Counted from the first letter of the stretch, positions 50,326 through 59,664 are shown. The stretch is 64,000 bases of DNA from Gemmatimonadota bacterium (GCA_028287235.1 JAQBQB010000020.1:271738-335737), one strand, 5' to 3'. Numbers and translations are program-made. Notes: generated by a model not told the origin, from the letters alone.

Positions 50326-50745
50326 TTACTTCGCGGGAACGTCCTTCGGCGGGATACCGAGAATCTTCACACCCGCACCGCGCGCAACGTCCATCGCGAA
50401 AATCACGTCGCCATACGGCACACCGGGACTTCCTTTGACGAAGATGATCTTTTCTGGGCGGTCCTGATAAATCTCCTTCAACCGCGCCCCGAGATGGTCT
50501 CTCGTCTGCGCCTCGGTGTTGATGGAGAACTGTCCGCCCGGCTTCACTTCGAGCACGATCTGGTTCGACGTCGCGTTCGCCGGAGCGACCGTGGGATTCG
50601 GATCGGGCAACTGGATGTCGATCGCCTTCCGCATGGACGGCAATACCGCCATGAAGATGATGAGCAACACCAGCAGCACGTCGATCATCGGCGTCACGTT
50701 GATGTCGTTCGACAGGCTGGCGCCGCCACCGCTGGACATCGCCAT
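50326..50745 (-). CDS. exbD: ExbD/TolR-family protein (second copy)
   Basis: 139 aa with one N-terminal membrane helix (DVLLVLLIIFMAVLPSM) carrying the conserved aspartate in VTPMIDVLLV that conducts protons, and a periplasmic domain. TAATG coupling to the other exbD shows they are co-translated. Part of the TonB energising complex. Confidence 0.92.
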   Translation of the reverse strand: MAMSSGGGASLSNDINVTPMIDVLLVLLIIFMAVLPSMRKAIDIQLPDPNPTVAPANATSNQIVLEVKPGGQFSINTEAQTRDHLGARLKEIYQDRPEKIIFVKGSPGVPYGDVIFAMDVARGAGVKILGIPPKDVPAK

Positions 50746-51248
50746 TACTTCGCTCCTCCCGGTGGTGCACCGGGTGCTGGAATCGCGACCGTCGACTTGG
50801 TGTCGCCCACCACCGTGGAAATCGTGCCGGGCTTCTGATCGCTGATCATGCCGACCACGCGAACGCCGTTCTTCATCGCGAGATCCATGGCGTCGAGCAC
50901 CTTGGAATAATCCAGGTTCTTGTCGGCCTTGAAATACATGATGTAGTCGTCGCGCGTCTGATCGACGTAGATGTGCTTGAGCGCCGGACCGACGTCTTCC
51001 GGCTTGATCGGCTTCTTGTTCAGGTAGAACTTGCCATCCTTGTCGATGCCCAGGACCTGATCGGTCTTGTCGTCTTCCGGATGGTCCTTGATGTTCTGCG
51101 CGATGGGCGGTTCGGCATTGAATCCCGCCAAGAGTGCCGGCGCGACCACCATGAAGATGATCAGCAACACCAGCATGACGTCCACCATCGGCGTCACGTT
51201 CGGCGTGGATGCAACACCACCGCTCCCACCGCCTGATGACATGGCCAT
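50745..51248 (-). CDS. exbD: ExbD/TolR-family protein (first copy)
   Basis: 167 aa, membrane helix VTPMVDVMLVLLIIFMVVAP with the proton-carrying aspartate near residue 22, then a periplasmic domain. A glycine/serine-rich stretch precedes the helix (MSSGGGSGGVAS). It differs clearly from the second copy in the periplasmic part. Confidence 0.92.
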   Translation of the reverse strand: MAMSSGGGSGGVASTPNVTPMVDVMLVLLIIFMVVAPALLAGFNAEPPIAQNIKDHPEDDKTDQVLGIDKDGKFYLNKKPIKPEDVGPALKHIYVDQTRDDYIMYFKADKNLDYSKVLDAMDLAMKNGVRVVGMISDQKPGTISTVVGDTKSTVAIPAPGAPPGGAK

Positions 51249-51277
51249 TGGACTACCTCCTCAATGGTGGGTGTCGA

Positions 51278-52012
51278 TCAGGTGTTGATCGGGCCGGAAC
51301 CGCCCGCGGTGTTGAACTCGCGGGTGAAGCGCGACCGGCCGAACTCGCCCGACACGCCCTTGATGAGATAGTCGATCATTTCCTTCGACACGTACGTCAT
51401 CTCGGCGATCAGGTTGTCGATCTTCGTCGTGAAGTAGTTGTACGCCCACACGGCCGGGATCGCGACGAGGAGTCCGAACGCGGTCGTGATGAGCGCTTCG
51501 GCGATACCACCGCCGATCGCGGCCAAACCACCGGAACCCGACGCGGCCATTCCCGTGAACGAGTTCACGACGCCCATCGTGGTGCCGAGCAGGCCGACGA
51601 ACGGCGCCGTGGCGCCCACCGTGGCCAGCACCGCCATGCCGCGCTTCAGGTTCGTGATCTCGAGGAGCATGTTGCGCTCGACCGCGCGCTCCGCCGAATT
51701 GATGTCCGACACCGTGACCGACCCGTCGGCGATCAGCGGCTTCACTTCGCCCAGCGCGCCACCGAGCACGAGCGCGACATGCGACTTCTTGTAGCTCTCG
51801 GCGAGGCGGATCGCCTCGGTGAGGTTGTCTTCTTCGAGGAACTGCGAGAACTCGGGCGCGAACTTGATGGTTTCCTTCTGCGCCTTGCGCAGGTTCCACC
51901 ACTTCGACACCGAGATCGTCAACGAATAGATGGACATGATCGCCATGGTGATAACGATGCCCTTGGCGAAATTGCCCATCGAGTGCCACATGCCAAGCAG
52001 TGAGAGATCCAT
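51278..52012 (-). CDS. exbB: MotA/TolQ/ExbB-family proton channel protein
   Basis: 244 aa with three membrane segments (about 15-35, 125-150 and 165-190). The conserved ExbB motif is around LATVGATAPFVGLLGTTMGVVNSF and GGIAEALITTAFGLLVAIPAVWAYN. Forms the stator pentamer with ExbD dimers in its pore. It precedes the two exbD genes, as expected. Confidence 0.93.
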   Translation of the reverse strand: MDLSLLGMWHSMGNFAKGIVITMAIMSIYSLTISVSKWWNLRKAQKETIKFAPEFSQFLEEDNLTEAIRLAESYKKSHVALVLGGALGEVKPLIADGSVTVSDINSAERAVERNMLLEITNLKRGMAVLATVGATAPFVGLLGTTMGVVNSFTGMAASGSGGLAAIGGGIAEALITTAFGLLVAIPAVWAYNYFTTKIDNLIAEMTYVSKEMIDYLIKGVSGEFGRSRFTREFNTAGGSGPINT

Positions 52013-52052
52013 AATCGACTAGTCTCCGAGTAGTAGCGCGGTTACGAAGTGG

Positions 52053-52769
52053 TTACTTCGTGAGATTGAACTGGAAGGGCATCTGGACGAGCTGCTTGAC
52101 GTGCTTGCCGCCGACTTCGGCCGGGTAGAACTTCATGTTCGGCAACGCGGCCTTGACGGCGTTCGTGAAGAGATCGTGCGTCGACTTGAGCACCTTGAAC
52201 TGGCTCATGTCGGCCCGCCCGGTGGTGTCGACCACGAACTGGGCGAGCACTTCACCTTCGACGTTCGCCGAGCGGAGCATGTCCGGATAGCGCGGACTGG
52301 CGTTGCCCGGGTACGGCGACACCTGCTTCTCCACCTGGAACTCGAAGTAGGTCTGGTTGTCGTTCACCGGAGTGGGCGTGCCGCCCACGACGCCCTTGGC
52401 GATACCGCCGGCGACGCCCTTGCCCGTGAAGTCTTCCTCGTTCGTGACCTTCTTGGACAGGTCGATGTCGGGAAGCACATCGGGGATCTTGATCGGCGCG
52501 GTCAGCACCTGGAAGCCTTTCGGCGGCGGTGCCTTCATGACCACGTCCGGCGGTGGCGGCTTGGGCTGCTCCTTCGGCGGTGGCGGCTCGTCCTTCTTTA
52601 CCGTGACGAACTCCACCTTCTCCGCCTTGGGCTTGTCCATCCCCTGGCTTGCATGCAGCGTCGCAACGACGGCCGCGCTGATCAGCGCGGCGTGAACGAC
52701 GATGCTCAGGAGTGTGCCGCCCGCACGCCGCTGCTTCTTTGCTTTGGACTCGATGAGATTGTCGAACAT
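52053..52769 (-). CDS. tonB: TonB-family energy transducer
   Basis: 238 aa. N-terminal membrane segment SIVVHAALISAAVVATLHA, a Pro/Lys-rich linker (EPPPPKEQPKPPPPDVVMKAPPP) and a C-terminal TonB domain with YPDMLRSANVEGEVLAQFVVD. It is the first gene of the cluster (tonB-exbB-exbD-exbD-tonB). The 110 bases upstream contain no promoter I can name with confidence. Confidence 0.9.
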   Translation of the reverse strand: MFDNLIESKAKKQRRAGGTLLSIVVHAALISAAVVATLHASQGMDKPKAEKVEFVTVKKDEPPPPKEQPKPPPPDVVMKAPPPKGFQVLTAPIKIPDVLPDIDLSKKVTNEEDFTGKGVAGGIAKGVVGGTPTPVNDNQTYFEFQVEKQVSPYPGNASPRYPDMLRSANVEGEVLAQFVVDTTGRADMSQFKVLKSTHDLFTNAVKAALPNMKFYPAEVGGKHVKQLVQMPFQFNLTK

Positions 52770-52880
52770 GTCTCGTTGGCCAAGTCGGGTGCAGGGAGGG
52801 AAACGCGCGAACTGTCTGATTGGATAAGGTATTGCCGGTCGTTCCGGGCGGAATGGCCGGAAGATTAAGAGTTGGTTAGG

Positions 52881-54386
52881 TCACTCGATCGCCTCCGCGG
52901 CGTCCGCCACGGCTTCGTCCGGTGCGACCGATTCGGGCACCACGGGCAGCATCACCGTGAACACGCTTCCCCGCCCGAGTCGCGACTGCGCCACGAGCGA
53001 CCCGCCGTGCGCCTGCACGATCCACTGCGAGATCGACAGGCCGAGCCCGAAGCCCCCGCGCTCCGCGCCGCGCGAACGCACGCGGTCCGCGCGCCAGAAG
53101 CGGTCGAAGACGTGCGGCAGGTCGTTCGCCGCGATGCCCATGCCCGTGTCGCGCACCACGATTGCGATCTCGTCGTTCGGCCGCCGCGTGACCGATACGT
53201 CCACCTTGCCGCCGCGCGGCGTGTACTTGATCGCGTTCGTCACGAGGTTGAGCAACAGCTGGCGCAGCCGCGTGCGATCGCCCATCACCACCGCGTTCTC
53301 GAGCTTGGGCATCGAGAGCGACAGCCCGGCGTCCTCGCCGAGGATCACCGCGGTCTCGTAGACCTCGCGCATCAGCGGCTCGACCTCGACGGGCGTGCGG
53401 TGGATGTCGAACCGTCCCTCGTCGGCGCGCGCCAGCGTGAGCAGGCTGTCGACGAGATCGGCCATGCGCGCCGTCTCCTGCAGCGCCTCCTCGAGCGCCA
53501 CCATGCGATCGGCGCGCACGGTGCCCGGGTGCATCGCCCGCTCGACGTCGACGCGCAGCACCGTGAGCGGCGTCTTGAGCTCGTGGCTCGCGTCGGCGGT
53601 GAACCGGCGCAACGCCGCGAACGACGTCTCGAGCCGCGAGAGCATTGCATTCACGGTAAGCCCGAGGCGCGACAGCTCGTCGTTGCTCGCGTCGGCCGGC
53701 AGCCGCCGGTGCAAGCTGCGGCCGTCGGTGATCGCCTCGACCTCGTTGATCAGCTGGTCGACCGGCTTGAACGCGTTGCCCACCACGAGGTAGGCCACGA
53801 CCATGGAGACGAGGAAGATGATCGGCGCCAGCATGATCATCGTGCCGATCAGGATGCCGCCGGGCACCTCCACGGCGTTCGCGGGCAGCGCCGCCACGAC
53901 GCGCGAGATGTTCGCCCCGGGCACCACGTTCCGCTTCGCCACGGCCAGCAGCACCAGCGAGTCGCCGCGGATCGGGACGCGCACGCCGTTCGCTTCCTCT
54001 TTGAGCTGCAGCCAGTTCTGCAGGAGCTTCGTCTGGTCGTCGCCCGAGAGCTGCCGCATGAGCGTCGACGGATAGAGCAGCTTCCCCTGCTGGTCGAGCA
54101 CGACGAAGAAGCCGGGCAGCAGATCGAGCACGTCGGCCATCGCCTTGGTCGGGCGCGTCACCCGCTCGCGAACGTTCGTGCTGTCGATGTAGGTGAGCCG
54201 CCGGTTGTCCGACTGCGCCGCCTGCATCGTGACCAACACCTGCTCCGCCACCCGAAAGGCCTCGCGCGCCAGCGCGTTCGTGGCCTCGCTGCGCAGGCCG
54301 GCCCAGATGGACATGCCGAACGCCACCATCGTCCCGAGCAGGACGACGGCGTACGACACCGTCAGCCGGGCCCGCGTCGAGGCCAC
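52881..54386 (-). CDS. sensor histidine kinase (OmpR-type partner)
   Basis: 501 aa. TM1 (about 10-28), a periplasmic sensor of roughly 135 residues, TM2 (about 178-200), HAMP linker, HisKA domain with the phosphorylated histidine in ASHELKTPLTVL (near 270) and HATPase with N box NLVTNAIKYT and GFGLGLSI. The next gene in transcription order before it, the response regulator at 54391, is 4 bases away. Stimulus unknown. Confidence 0.92.
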   Translation of the reverse strand: MASTRARLTVSYAVVLLGTMVAFGMSIWAGLRSEATNALAREAFRVAEQVLVTMQAAQSDNRRLTYIDSTNVRERVTRPTKAMADVLDLLPGFFVVLDQQGKLLYPSTLMRQLSGDDQTKLLQNWLQLKEEANGVRVPIRGDSLVLLAVAKRNVVPGANISRVVAALPANAVEVPGGILIGTMIMLAPIIFLVSMVVAYLVVGNAFKPVDQLINEVEAITDGRSLHRRLPADASNDELSRLGLTVNAMLSRLETSFAALRRFTADASHELKTPLTVLRVDVERAMHPGTVRADRMVALEEALQETARMADLVDSLLTLARADEGRFDIHRTPVEVEPLMREVYETAVILGEDAGLSLSMPKLENAVVMGDRTRLRQLLLNLVTNAIKYTPRGGKVDVSVTRRPNDEIAIVVRDTGMGIAANDLPHVFDRFWRADRVRSRGAERGGFGLGLSISQWIVQAHGGSLVAQSRLGRGSVFTVMLPVVPESVAPDEAVADAAEAIE

Positions 54387-54390
54387 GATA

Positions 54391-55065
54391 CTATCCCGCG
54401 TCCTTGATCATGTAGCCCACTCCGCGCACGGTCGTGATCAGTCGTTTTTGCCGCCCCGCATCCACCTTCTTGCGAAGGTGGTTGATGACCACGTCCACGA
54501 TGTTCGTGCCGGGGTCGAAGTGATAGCCCCAGGCATATTCGGTGATCAGCGTTCGGCTCATCACGCGCCCGGCGTGTCGCATCAGATACTCGAGCACCGT
54601 GTACTCTTTCGGCGTGAGCTCGATCGGCTCCTCGCCTCGCTTCACCTCGCGCGTCGCCTGGTCGAGCACCAGATCGCCCACGGCCAGCGTGGGCGACGCG
54701 AGCGCGCGCGGACGACGGGCCAGCGCCTCGACGCGCGCCAGCAGTTCCTCGAACGCGAACGGCTTGGTGACGTAGTCGTCGGCGCCGGCGCGGAGCGCGA
54801 TCACCTTGGCGTCCACCGCGTCCTGCGCGGTGAGGACCAGCACTGGCCGCTCGAATCCGCGCGCGCGCAACGCGTGCAGCACCTCGAGCCCGGACTTCCC
54901 CGGCAGCCGCATGTCCAGAATGATCAGGTCGTACGCTTCGGATTCCGCGCGGGCTTCACCGTCTTCACCGTCGGACACGAGGTCGACGGACCACCGGTGC
55001 TCCTCGAGTCCGCGCTTGACGTACTGGCCGACGGTTGGATCGTCCTCGATGACGAGAATGCGCAT
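54391..55065 (-). CDS. response regulator, OmpR/PhoB family
   Basis: 224 aa: receiver domain with phosphorylated D51 in LIILDMRLPGKSG, switch residues in VLVLTAQDA and YVTKPFAFEEL, and a C-terminal winged helix (LTPKEYTVLEYLMRH, TNIVDVVINHLRKKVD). Precedes its kinase gene on the same transcript. Regulated genes are not readable; no conserved binding site stood out in the window. Confidence 0.93.
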   Translation of the reverse strand: MRILVIEDDPTVGQYVKRGLEEHRWSVDLVSDGEDGEARAESEAYDLIILDMRLPGKSGLEVLHALRARGFERPVLVLTAQDAVDAKVIALRAGADDYVTKPFAFEELLARVEALARRPRALASPTLAVGDLVLDQATREVKRGEEPIELTPKEYTVLEYLMRHAGRVMSRTLITEYAWGYHFDPGTNIVDVVINHLRKKVDAGRQKRLITTVRGVGYMIKDAG

Positions 55066-55101
55066 GCCCTACAAGCTATGCGATGACGAACCCGTCCGGC
55101 A

Positions 55102-56574
55102 TTACGCTTTGGTTACGACCGCCGACTCGTCGCGCGCCGCCCGGGGGCGGGCGAACCCATACTCCCGGATCTTTCGGTAGAGCGTCTTCGACGAGATCCC
55201 GAGGATCTTCGCGGCGTTGCCCTGATGCCAGTTCACCTGCGCGAGCACCGCGTCGATGTGCTGGCGCTCGAGCTCCGCGAGCGTCGTCTCCGAGCCGACC
55301 GACGCGCGATTGGCCACGGGCGCCGTGACCAGCGGCAGATCCTGGGCGCGGATCTCCCGGTCGCTGCCGCGGGCGACCAGCACCACGCGCTCGATCACGT
55401 TCCGCAGCTCGCGGATGTTCCCCGGCCACGAGTACTCCTGCATCAGCGCGATCGCGTCGGGCGTCAGCACCGGTGTCGACAGACCGGCGAGCTGCGTCAG
55501 GAAATGCTGCGCCAGAATCGGTATGTCGACGATGCGCTCGCGCAGCGGCGGCAGCGCGACGGTCACGACATTGAGGCGATACAGCAGGTCGTCGCGGAAT
55601 CGTCCCTCGCGCGACGCGACTTCGAGGTCGCGATTGCTCGACGTGACGAGCCGCACCTCGATCTCGACCTTCTGCGTGCCGCCCACGCGAAAGAAGCTCC
55701 CGTGCTCGAGGGTGCGCGCCAGCTTCGACTGCAGCTTCGCGCTCAGCACGCCCACCTCGTCGATGAACAACGTGCCGTGCGCCCCGAGCTCGATGAGTCC
55801 GGACTTTCTCGCCACCGCGCCGGTGAATGCACCGCGCTCGTGGCCGAACAACTCCACGTCGAGCACGCTCTCGGCGAGCACGCTGCTGTCGGCTTCGACC
55901 ATCGGCCCCACCCGGCCCGACAACCGGTGGATGGCGCGCGCCAGCAGCGTCTTGCCCGTGCCGGACTCTCCGGTGATCAGTACCGGCGAATCGGTCGTCG
56001 CGACGCGCTCGAGCAGCGACAGCACCGCGTGCATCGGCGCGTACTGCGTGATCACTTCCGGCGTGGCGTCGACCCGCGACAACCGCGCCTGCAAATACCG
56101 GTTTTCGCGCGCGAGCTGGTGCTTTTCCCAAGCGCGGCGCACGAGCACGTCGATCTCCGCCATGCGGTACGGCTTGGCCATGTAGTCGTAGGCGCCGAGC
56201 TTCATGGCGTTGATCGCCGTCTCGACCGTGCCGTTGCCGGTGATGATGATGACCTCCGGCGGATCCGGTTCGGCGCGCAGATGGCGCAGCGTCTCGAGCC
56301 CGTCCATTTCCGGCATCACGATGTCGACGAGCGCCACGTCGAACGCCTCGTCGCGCACCGACTGCACCGCCGCCTTGCCGTCGCCCACGCACACCACGTG
56401 GTGCCCGCGGCCGCGGAGGAAGGAGCACAGAATCTGGGCGAGGTTCTCCTCGTCCTCGGCGACGAGCACGCGAATGCGCCCTGCCCCGCCGTTGCCGGCC
56501 GTACCGTGCGGCGGCGTCTGCCGCGTGCCGTGCGCCGGCGACACTCTGGGTCCTTGCGACGGAGTGCCGGTCAT
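55102..56574 (-). CDS. sigma-54-dependent response regulator, NtrC family
   Basis: 490 aa: receiver domain (about 35-150, phosphorylated D81 region in VALVDIVMPEMDG), AAA+ domain (about 165-400) with Walker A GESGTGKTLLA, the sigma-54 contact loop GAFTGA and FIDEVG, and a C-terminal Fis-type helix-turn-helix (NAAKILGISSKTLYRKIREYGF). It activates sigma-54 promoters when phosphorylated by the adjacent kinase (ATGA overlap). Confidence 0.94.
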   Translation of the reverse strand: MTGTPSQGPRVSPAHGTRQTPPHGTAGNGGAGRIRVLVAEDEENLAQILCSFLRGRGHHVVCVGDGKAAVQSVRDEAFDVALVDIVMPEMDGLETLRHLRAEPDPPEVIIITGNGTVETAINAMKLGAYDYMAKPYRMAEIDVLVRRAWEKHQLARENRYLQARLSRVDATPEVITQYAPMHAVLSLLERVATTDSPVLITGESGTGKTLLARAIHRLSGRVGPMVEADSSVLAESVLDVELFGHERGAFTGAVARKSGLIELGAHGTLFIDEVGVLSAKLQSKLARTLEHGSFFRVGGTQKVEIEVRLVTSSNRDLEVASREGRFRDDLLYRLNVVTVALPPLRERIVDIPILAQHFLTQLAGLSTPVLTPDAIALMQEYSWPGNIRELRNVIERVVLVARGSDREIRAQDLPLVTAPVANRASVGSETTLAELERQHIDAVLAQVNWHQGNAAKILGISSKTLYRKIREYGFARPRAARDESAVVTKA

Positions 56575-58169
56575 GCGGCGCTCGACGGCAACAGGATGCG
56601 GAACACACTTCCCTCGCCCATGACGCTGTCCACTTCGATGCGGCCCCCGTGCTCGGTGACGATGGCGTAGCAGATCGACAGCCCCAGCCCCATGCCGCGG
56701 CTGGGCGGCTTGGTCGTGTAGAACGGTTCGAAGATCTTCGTCGTGTCGCCGCTGCGAATGCCGTGGCCGCGATCGATCACCTCGGCGATCGTCATCTCGT
56801 CCTTCTCGTCGGTGCGCGTGCGCAGCGTGATCACGCCGCGATCTTCCATCGCGTCGAGGGCGTTGAGCAGGAGCGCCATGAACACCTGCACCATCTGCTC
56901 TTCGTTGGCGAGCACGGGGCGCAGCGTCTTGCTCGGCTCCACGCCCACGAGCACGCGCCGGAAGCGCGGGTGGTGCTTGACCAAGCGCAGCGTCTTCTCG
57001 ATCACGGCGTTGAGATCGACGAGGACTTTCGTCGTCGACTTCGGGCGGCTGAAGTCGAGCAGGCCATCGATGATGCCTTTGCAGCGCATCACTTCCTGCT
57101 GGATCAGCTGAAGCGAGTCGCGGATCTCGGGAACGTCCGTCTCGAAATTGAGCGTATGCTCATCGAGGCCCAAGGTGAGGCTCTCGGCGCAGGCGCCGAT
57201 CGTCGCCAGCGGGTTGTTGATCTCGTGCATCACGCCCGCGGCCAGCGTGCCGATGGCGGCGAGCTTTTCGGCCTGCGCGAAGCGGTCCTCGGCCTGCTTC
57301 CACTCGGTGATGTCTTCGCCGATCGTGATGACGTGCGAGACTTCGTTCTCGTCGAGGTGCATCGGGATCTTGCTGATGCGGTACGTACGCTTCTCGCCGA
57401 ACGCCGTGGACTCGATCGGGAACTGCTGCATCTGCCCGGTTTCGAAGACGCTCTCGAACTCGCTGCGCAGCAGCTCCGCCGGCTGGCGGTGCAGGATCTC
57501 GAAGATCGTTCGGCCGATCGCCTCTTCGCGCGACACGCCTTGGATGCCGATCTCGCGCTTGCGGTTCCAGGCTTGAATCCGGTAGGCCCGGTCGATCACG
57601 TAGAGACCGACGGGCAGCGAATCGATGATCTTCTCGGTGAACAGGCGCTGCTCGTCGATCTCGCGCGTGCGCGACGCGACCTCGGACTCGAGGCGATGCG
57701 CGTACTCCGCATCGCGCAGCGCCGGCGCCAGCAAATCGGCGACCGCGGACAGGAACAGGTGGTCTTCGCCGAACAACGCGCGACCCGGCCGGGCGGAAAG
57801 GGCGCCAAGCTCCTGCCGGCCCGCCAGGAGCCGCGCGACGACGAAACCGTCGGCCTCACTTCCGTCGCCGGTCCGAAGCTGTTGCTCCACGGACGAAGCC
57901 GGTGTGACGTCACTGGCGACGAACCAGGCGCGACGAAGGCCGTCGAGTCCACGGAGCCAGAGCGTCGCCTGGGAGCCGTCCAGCTCGCTTGCCACGGCGC
58001 CTAGCACGCCCGGCATGACCGCGCCGACCGAGTCGCCGGTCGCGAGCGCAGCCGCGATCTCCGCGATCGCCGTGAGCGTTCGCGGAATCGGCTTCGAAGG
58101 GCGATGCCTAGGAGGGGCTGACAGCGGTACCTCGGACACGGCGTCGGGTCGAAGGAGGCGAGAGGACAA
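56571..58169 (-). CDS. cytosolic sensor histidine kinase with GAF and PAS domains, NtrB-like
   Basis: 532 aa and no membrane segments, so a cytoplasmic sensor. GAF-like domain about 30-165, PAS domain about 190-305 (IIDSLPVGLYVIDRAYRIQAWN), HisKA with the histidine in GVMHEINNPLATIG near 330, and HATPase ending GLGLSICYAIV...GSVFRILLP. It is the partner of the sigma-54 regulator it overlaps. The ligand of the GAF/PAS part is unknown. Confidence 0.92.
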   Translation of the reverse strand: MSSRLLRPDAVSEVPLSAPPRHRPSKPIPRTLTAIAEIAAALATGDSVGAVMPGVLGAVASELDGSQATLWLRGLDGLRRAWFVASDVTPASSVEQQLRTGDGSEADGFVVARLLAGRQELGALSARPGRALFGEDHLFLSAVADLLAPALRDAEYAHRLESEVASRTREIDEQRLFTEKIIDSLPVGLYVIDRAYRIQAWNRKREIGIQGVSREEAIGRTIFEILHRQPAELLRSEFESVFETGQMQQFPIESTAFGEKRTYRISKIPMHLDENEVSHVITIGEDITEWKQAEDRFAQAEKLAAIGTLAAGVMHEINNPLATIGACAESLTLGLDEHTLNFETDVPEIRDSLQLIQQEVMRCKGIIDGLLDFSRPKSTTKVLVDLNAVIEKTLRLVKHHPRFRRVLVGVEPSKTLRPVLANEEQMVQVFMALLLNALDAMEDRGVITLRTRTDEKDEMTIAEVIDRGHGIRSGDTTKIFEPFYTTKPPSRGMGLGLSICYAIVTEHGGRIEVDSVMGEGSVFRILLPSSAA

Positions 58170-58245
58170 GATGACCGATTGGCTCAGGTAAGACGCTCAC
58201 CCGAGTGGTTCGCAACGATAACGCTCCCAACCGCTTCCCCGCCAT

Positions 58246-58722
58246 CTATTTCAACTGGTCGACGGCGGCCAAAAGTTCTGCGTCCTCGCGCCGGTGCCCC
58301 GGGTGCTCCTCGACGTGCTCCCAGCGAATCACCCCGCCGGCATCGATGAGGAAATAGGCTCGGTTCGAGTAGAACTTGTCCTCGAGTAACACCCCGTACG
58401 CCCGCGATACCTCCCGCTTGAAGTCGCTCAGCAGATCGACTTTCATCCCATGCTTCGCTTTGTACTCCTTGAGCGAATAGGTATGATCGACGCTGATCGG
58501 CAGCACCGTGACCCCGCGATCCGCGAACTGGTCGTGATGGTCGCGCATCTCGCACAGCTCGGCGGTGCAGGTGCCGGAGAACGCGAGCGGGAAGAACGCC
58601 AGCAATACCGGTTTGCCCCGGAGCGACGAAAGCGTGACCTTCTGATCGGACGTCGACGGCAAGGTGAAATCGGGAGCCTGCCGCCCGACGGCCGGTACCG
58701 CCTGTGATTCTACTGCAGTCAT
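58246..58722 (-). CDS. peroxiredoxin (AhpC/TSA, AhpE-like)
   Basis: 158 aa. Thioredoxin-fold peroxidase with peroxidatic C52 in FSGTCTAELC and a nearby C57 in the same helix, fitting an AhpE/BCP-like enzyme. Typical segments are PAVGRQAPDFTLPS and VLLAFFPLAFSG. Reduces hydroperoxides, probably with thioredoxin. An upstream ATG at 58743 would add seven residues; both starts are within 35 bases of the divergent FKBP start. Confidence 0.88.
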   Translation of the reverse strand: MTAVESQAVPAVGRQAPDFTLPSTSDQKVTLSSLRGKPVLLAFFPLAFSGTCTAELCEMRDHHDQFADRGVTVLPISVDHTYSLKEYKAKHGMKVDLLSDFKREVSRAYGVLLEDKFYSNRAYFLIDAGGVIRWEHVEEHPGHRREDAELLAAVDQLK

Positions 58723-58753
58723 TGAACTCAACGCCTCTGGCATCGAAGGAATG

Positions 58754-59290
58754 ATGAAATCTATAGCGACCCTGTGCACGACCGCGCGCGGTACCCTGCG
58801 CCGTACCCTGCGCCGCACCCTTTCGATCGTTGCTTCGATCGCGCTCGCCGCCTGCTCGCAGGCCGCCGCGACCGCCGCGTCGTCGCCCGCCGCGAACCCG
58901 CAGCCCCTCGCCGGCGACATCGAACGAACCACCTTCGACCCATCGCTCGGCGTCCACCTCGACTCGATGCATCGGCACGCCGACGGTCTGTACGTGCAGG
59001 ACCTGGTCTCGGGCACCGGCGCGGTGGGCACGCGCGGCCGCACCGTGGTGGTGAAGTACACGGGCTGGCTGCCGAACGGCAAACAGTTCGACAGCGGCGA
59101 GATCACCGTCACGCTCGGCACGTTCAAGACGATTCGCGCCTGGGAGGAAGGGCTCCTCGGCATGCGCGTCGGCGGCAGGCGCCGCCTGCTCGTTCCGCCC
59201 TCGCTCGGCTATGGCACGAAGGGCTCGGGCGAGGCGATTCCGCCGAACGCCGTCCTCGTGTTCGACATGGAGATGATGACGGTTCTCTAA
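58754..59290 (+). CDS. FKBP-type peptidyl-prolyl isomerase, lipoprotein
   Basis: 178 aa. N-terminal signal with an unusually arginine-rich start (RGTLRRTLRRTLSIVASIALAACS) and lipobox LAAC, an Ala/Pro spacer, then one FKBP domain (about 75-178) with VKYTGWLPNGKQFDSG, GTFKTIRAWEEGLLGMRVGGRRRLL and the end PNAVLVFDMEMM. Helps fold exported proteins. GAAGGA lies just before the ATG. A 12-base tandem repeat (about 58788-58818) encodes the arginine-rich part. Confidence 0.9.
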   Translation: MKSIATLCTTARGTLRRTLRRTLSIVASIALAACSQAAATAASSPAANPQPLAGDIERTTFDPSLGVHLDSMHRHADGLYVQDLVSGTGAVGTRGRTVVVKYTGWLPNGKQFDSGEITVTLGTFKTIRAWEEGLLGMRVGGRRRLLVPPSLGYGTKGSGEAIPPNAVLVFDMEMMTVL

Positions 59291-59300
59291 CGCCGTCGCG

Positions 59301-59549
59301 TCAGGCTGGAGCGCCCTTCCCCGGCTTCTTCGTGGCCCACCATTCGGACACCAACCGCTGCACGGCTTCGGGCGATTTGTCGCTCGCTGCCTCGGGGCCG
59401 ACGTACTGCACGCCGTCGGCCCCCATCAGGATCCACCGCGGCTGCGCCTCCCGGCCGATGGAGGTGAGCGTGCATCGGACGACCGATCCGTCGTCCAGCT
59501 TCACGACGATCGGCTTTAGGGCTTTGTCGCTTTTTCGTCGGCCTTTCAT
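59301..59549 (-). CDS. small basic protein, unknown function
   Basis: 82 aa starting MKGRRKSDKALKPIVVKLDDGSVV. A short beta-barrel-like pattern (VVKLDDGSVVRCTLTSI, RWILMGADGVQYVG) followed by a helix (PEAVQRLVSEWWATKK). No signal or membrane segment. Convergent with the FKBP gene (10-base gap). A longer frame reaches back into tRNA-Ala and is rejected. Confidence 0.55.
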   Translation of the reverse strand: MKGRRKSDKALKPIVVKLDDGSVVRCTLTSIGREAQPRWILMGADGVQYVGPEAASDKSPEAVQRLVSEWWATKKPGKGAPA

Positions 59550-59630
59550 GAAGAGATCCTTCTGTCGGAAAGGGGTCGGTCTGCCAGTGGCGTCTGGGCA
59601 CCAGACCGCTAATCCCGAGCCACAACGAAC

Positions 59631-59664
59631 AAATGCCTGCCCGCGACTCGCGCGGACAGGCATT
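59631..59664 (-). terminator. intrinsic terminator after tRNA-Ala
   Basis: A 14-bp stem with one G-U pair: AATGCCTGCCCGCG (59632-59645) and CGCGGACAGGCATT (59651-59664) around a five-base loop. On the minus strand it runs into TTTGTTCGTT. It lies 8 bases after the tRNA. Confidence 0.78.

Noticed and set aside
52872..54407. Open frame of 511 codons on the plus strand opposite the histidine kinase
   Set aside because: Its composition (Arg/His/Asp-rich, no hydrophobic core) is that of an antisense shadow; the kinase on the other strand has all its motifs.
58788..58818. CRISPR-like or other repeat array
   Set aside because: The units are 12 bases without spacers and lie in frame in a signal peptide. 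No CRISPR array or cas gene was seen anywhere in the window.
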